The position numbers and the translations under genes were made by a program. The notes beneath the pieces are model-generated. The model did no database searches and was not told the origin of the DNA. It was given only the letters and a program-made list of their open reading frames with translations. From Siderastrea radians (Eukaryota > Cnidaria > Anthozoa > Scleractinia > Rhizangiidae): a DNA stretch of 64,000 nt. Positions 62,101 through 64,000 of this stretch are shown one piece after another (position 1 is the first letter of the stretch; every line of letters begins with the position of its first letter). The DNA lies in NCBI GenBank assembly GCA_964017195.1, contig OZ024894.1, forward strand, positions 4,366,347-4,430,346, in the 5' to 3' direction.

Positions 62101-64000
62101 TGTCAGCAAAGGCATTAGTGTCAGAGTCATCTTCGACACCATTATCACCAACAGCTGTAGCGTCGTTATCACTAACAAGTTCAGCATCGACAACAGTGTC
62201 ACCCTCACTACCGATATCTGTGTCACTTTCCACTTCAACATTAGAATCAGCTACAACATCGTCACCAGTGTTAGCTTCATCGGCTGCATACGTGCCAGTT
62301 TCCACATCATCAACAGTAACAGCTTTAACACCGACATCATTACCAGCTTTATCACCATCATCAGTGTCAACTTCAGCATCGACTTCAGCTTCTTTAATAA
62401 CAGCGTTAGCTTCAAGATCAACATCGGTGTCCCCCTTAGAATCATCATCATTGTCGACTTCAGCACCATTATCAGGGTCAGCGTCGTCATTGGCACCAGT
62501 GTCGGCCTCTTCATCAGCATCAGTGTCGCCATCGTCATTAACATCAGTAACAACTTCAGCGACGACACCAGTGTCCGCTGTATCATCGACACAAGTATCA
62601 GCTTCCCTATCAGCGTCAGTGTCAACTTCACCATCAACATCAATGTTAGCTTCTTTATCAACATCAGTCTCTGCTTCTTCATTGACACCAGCGTCAACTT
62701 CGGAAACGACACCAGTGCCAGCTTTACCACCGACCACTTTGTCAGCTTTCCCATCAGCAGCAGTGTCAGCTATAGCTTTGACACCAGATACAGTCTCAAA
62801 ATCAACCTCGCAATCAGCTTCAGAAACAGAACTAGTGTCGTCACCCTCAGCATCAACATCAATGTCAACTTCACACTCGGCATTAGTGACAGCTTCAGCG
62901 TCGACAGCAGAGTCACCTTTACTATTGACATCTGTGTCAGTTTCTCCTTCAGTATTACTATCAAACTCAACGTCGTCGTCCGTCTTAATTTCAGCGTCTA
63001 CATACGTGCCAGTTTCCACATCAGCGGTAGCGTCAGCTTTAACATCGACATTATTGTCACCTTCAACATCATCTTCAGTTTCAGCTTCAGCATCGACACC
63101 CGTTTCAATTTCTCCAACATCAGAGTTTCAACCAGTTTCAACATCGACGTCATCAGTGTTGACTTCAGCATCGACTTCTGAGACCGTTTCCTTAACATTA
63201 GTGTCACTTTCAACATCAACATCGGTGTCGTCTTCAGAATCATCGTCAGTATCCACTTCGGCATTAACATCAGCGTCAACGTCGTCATCACCATCAGCAT
63301 CAGTGTCAGCCTCTTCATCGACATCAGTGTCAACTTCTTTATCGTCGTCAGTGTCAGCTTCACTATCAACATCAGTGTTGGCATCTTTACCAGCATCAGT
63401 GTCGGTTTCTTCATCGACATCAGTGTCAACTTCAGGACCGACACCAAGGTCAGCTGTACCATCGACATCTCTGTCAGCTTCCCCACCAGCATCAGTGTCA
63501 GGATCAGGATCATCTCGAGGTAAGTTATTTTAGAATGTGAGAAAATAAGACCAGCATTTATTGATAAGTTCCGTCTCTCTAGCAGTTTCCGATTCGATCT
63601 GGGATACAAGGCTCAAATTTGTATGTTGCTACGCCTGTCAATCAAAGGAGATTTATCTTACCTATTTGTTCCACCTTTATAATAACCGACTTACTTTTGC
63701 GGTAAATGCATTTAAAGAGCTCTTAACTATTGTGCCACTCAAACGTTTGGTCAACATAATGAATCATAATCATCAGTAGATCGTGACGGTGCTGAAAAAT
63801 GAAGTCAAACTGGATGCTTTCCTCGTTGCAACGATAGGTAACATTGCAAGGGAAAGAGTTAACTGAGACTTATGCAAAACTAACCACATCACAACTTTAC
63901 AATTGCAACGGTCACATCTTCATTTCCTTAACCACATTTTCTTTATTAATCAGGATGCAGTGACAGCACGGCCGGCAGCTCGGCCAGCACGATTGGCATG
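52391..64000 (+). CDS. Ser-rich membrane protein gene B (partial, runs off window)
   Basis: Supported exons: 58399-63519 (repeat ectodomain, 1,707 codons) and 63954 to the window end (start of the transmembrane exon). The 5' exons are not identified. It is the tandem paralogue of gene A with the same exon phases, acceptor context (TCTATAATTTCAG) and downstream Cys-containing linker. The predicted product is a very large mucin-like type I surface protein dominated by an 8-residue repeat. The physiological role is unknown. Confidence 0.65.
52625..53300 (+). repeat. Two tandem copies of the upstream module
   Basis: About 340-bp units (52625-52965 and 52975-53300) both contain TTATTGTTAGTTTCTATTG-like sequence, GATGTGAATAT/GATGCGAATAT, CATCCGGTCG and GGAAGACCCAAAG-like motifs. 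They match a single copy at 47576-47830 upstream of gene A. No frame is common to all three. Confidence 0.65.
53301..55609 (+). other. Upstream/intronic region of gene B
   Basis: Homologous in blocks to 47831-50140. I see no conserved coding exon; the missing signal-peptide exon may be here but cannot be identified from sequence alone. Confidence 0.45.
55610..55976. mobile_element. TIR element (367 bp) in gene B intron
   Basis: The ends AGCCCTAATTAGCCGTGACA and TGTCACGGCTAATTAGGGCT are inverted over about 26 bp. Part of its interior (ACTCGCCAAAACTT ... GATATCAGAAA) is found inverted in gene A near 50195-50290. Non-autonomous. Confidence 0.75.
55977..57070. other. Intronic stretch with local repeats
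   Basis: A CACCTTTTTACCCAAAATCC ... GGAGGGTCACA block occurs here (about 56620-56655) and inside the preceding element (about 55717-55750). Opposite-strand frames at 56363-56660 overlap and show no domain. Confidence 0.45.
57060..58152 (+). mobile_element. 5'-truncated LINE with (TTA)n tail
   Basis: Contains the RT fragment above, a short 3' UTR with GAAATAAAGCC, then a (TTA)n run at about 58103-58150. A microsatellite tail instead of poly(A) is common in CR1/L2-like elements. Confidence 0.75.
57071..58015 (+). pseudogene. LINE reverse-transcriptase fragment
   Basis: The frame is open from just after TGA (57068-57070) to a stop at 58013-58015. It shows LYEKLKNLPLNPYVINLYLD, QRVVHNTFSG, TQGSVSGLYLFNIFLNDLE, the catalytic YADDSTI, then PSKCKELAF and LGVTFQSDTRFNTHV. 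These are RT palm and thumb motifs of non-LTR retrotransposons (CR1/Jockey-like group). The C-terminal part KLTKANKSLHVLRTLRREGY and LPNISYGLAVYGAAEAEL fits the usual post-RT region. The endonuclease half is missing: a typical 5' truncation. It sits in the intron of gene B and is absent from gene A. Confidence 0.85.
58153..58398 (+). other. Intron end before the giant Ser-rich exon
   Basis: The last ~70 bp resemble the gene A intron end (GACAAAATTATA... CTATAATTTCAG). The antisense acidic frame continues through this intron to 58226, which is not expected of a true coding region ending at the exon. Confidence 0.5.
58399..63519 (+). CDS. Ser-rich gene B giant repeat exon
   Basis: A single 5,121-nt exon, phase 1-1 (acceptor CTATAATTTCAG, donor GTAAGT), 1,707 codons with no stop. 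It starts MVTLSSISTLALNSTSGGAS and is then almost all Ser, Ala, Val, Thr and Pro. The main unit is 24 bp, 8 residues such as ASSSASVS/ASSSASVP, in two dense arrays (about 59675-60290 and 60755-62035, around 75 copies). There are two large block duplications (see separate entries), a poly-Ser tract (about 59097-59182) and Thr/Pro-variable flanks. Predicted extracellular, heavily O-glycosylated, extended mucin-like chain. The splice context and alignment with gene A favour this strand over the long acidic antisense frame. The exact repeat number is liable to assembly error. Confidence 0.7.
59097..59182 (+). repeat. (ATC)n/(TCC)n microsatellite encoding poly-Ser
   Basis: Runs of ATC and TCC units give about 25 consecutive Ser codons in the plus frame. 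A smaller (ATC)n run lies at about 58630-58673. Confidence 0.9.
59201..60760 (+). repeat. Large internal duplication, 1,092-bp offset
   Basis: A block of about 470 bp starting ACCAACATCACTATCGGCAT at 59201 recurs at 60293, with shared CTATCGCAAACAGCAAATGG and ACTGTGGAGTTCAGCATCAA. The offset is 1,092 bp, exactly 364 codons, so the frame is kept. Confidence 0.85.
60755..62035 (+). repeat. 24-bp minisatellite with ~240-bp higher-order repeat
   Basis: TCATCAGCATCAGTGTCAGC plus CTCT (24 bp) is repeated in tandem. On top of it, variant units (CATCAGTATCCGTGCCA, TTTTTCATCTGCATTAGTG, TCATTCTCTTCATCAGAATC) recur with a period of about 240 bp (near 60840, 61080, 61320), showing unequal exchange of ten-unit blocks. 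Confidence 0.85.
63520..63953 (+). other. Intron between repeat and transmembrane exons of gene B
   Basis: 434-bp GT-AG intron; its ends match those of the gene A intron. Nothing else seen. The frame at 63561-63779 is intronic. Confidence 0.6.
63954..64000 (+). CDS. Ser-rich gene B transmembrane exon, truncated by window end
   Basis: Acceptor TTTATTAATCAG, phase 1. It encodes CSDSTAGSSASTIGM up to the last base, collinear with CKERTGGSSASKIGV of gene A. The helix and tail should follow beyond 64000. Confidence 0.7.

Noticed and set aside
59185..62241. Minus-strand Leu/Met/Lys repeat frame (1,018 codons) and the plus Ile/Ser/Phe frame 59624-63181
   Set aside because: Both are translations of the same 24-bp repeat in other registers. 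No splice or start context.
58226..63019. Minus-strand 1,597-codon acidic open frame as the main gene
   Set aside because: Splice acceptor, donor, phase and paralogue alignment all support the plus strand. The frame runs through the plus-strand intron and starts with GTG. It is kept only as a hypothesis in the findings.

Overview
The window looks like nuclear DNA of an invertebrate animal, most likely a cnidarian such as a stony coral or sea anemone. This is inferred from intron-split genes with GT-AG junctions, symmetric phase-1 extracellular-domain exons, a tRNA-headed SINE, LINE and Ty3/Gypsy debris, many TIR/foldback elements, and a P2X7-type cytoplasmic-domain fragment of a kind I associate with cnidarian repeats. 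There are no bacterial operons. Nearly all short open frames are chance or repeat shadows; real coding content is in exons, which I placed by splice sites and reading phase.

Layout. (1) 1-2.75 kb: foldback and simple repeats, no gene. (2) About 2.76-15.3 kb: CUB gene 1, with exons at 9449-9484, 10012-10380, 10817-11191, 13912-14349 and 15235-15308, plus an uncertain first exon at 2758-2791. Its first large intron holds a 5.28 kb TA-flanked DNA transposon (2924-8200) that is absent from the paralogue. (3) 15.4-27.2 kb: a graveyard of TIR/foldback elements carrying a broken P2X7-like domain, a RecQ-like helicase fragment and an orphan phase 1-1 exon. (4) 27.18-33.62 kb: a decayed Ty3/Gypsy retrotransposon. 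(5) 34.18-45.21 kb: CUB gene 2, a complete six-exon tandem paralogue of gene 1, with its own intron insertions (2.0 kb TIR element with nested mariner-type element, GGATCCT minisatellite, RTE-type LINE tail). (6) 47.4-51.75 kb: Ser-rich membrane-protein gene A (repeat exon plus transmembrane exon). (7) 52.4 kb to window end: its paralogue gene B, whose single Ser-rich exon has expanded to 5,121 bp. Its transmembrane exon runs off the window edge. A LINE reverse-transcriptase fragment (57.07-58.0 kb) lies in its upstream intron.

How the genes work together. Both families encode predicted cell-surface or secreted proteins. The CUB proteins have a signal peptide, three CUB domains, a Thr/Pro stalk and a hydrophobic C-terminus with no cytoplasmic tail (GPI-signal-like). 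The Ser-rich proteins have a mucin-like Ser/Ala/Val/Pro ectodomain, a Cys-containing linker, one transmembrane helix and a short basic tail. Both families grew by local tandem duplication, and every internal coding exon I can phase is 1-1, so exons can be duplicated or enlarged without frame loss. I cannot assign a physiological role. Adhesion, mucus or skeletal/extracellular matrix are possibilities only.

Limits: first exons of the Ser-rich genes and of CUB gene 1 are not established. Repeat family assignments rest on terminal motifs, target-site duplications and remembered domain signatures, not on a database search.
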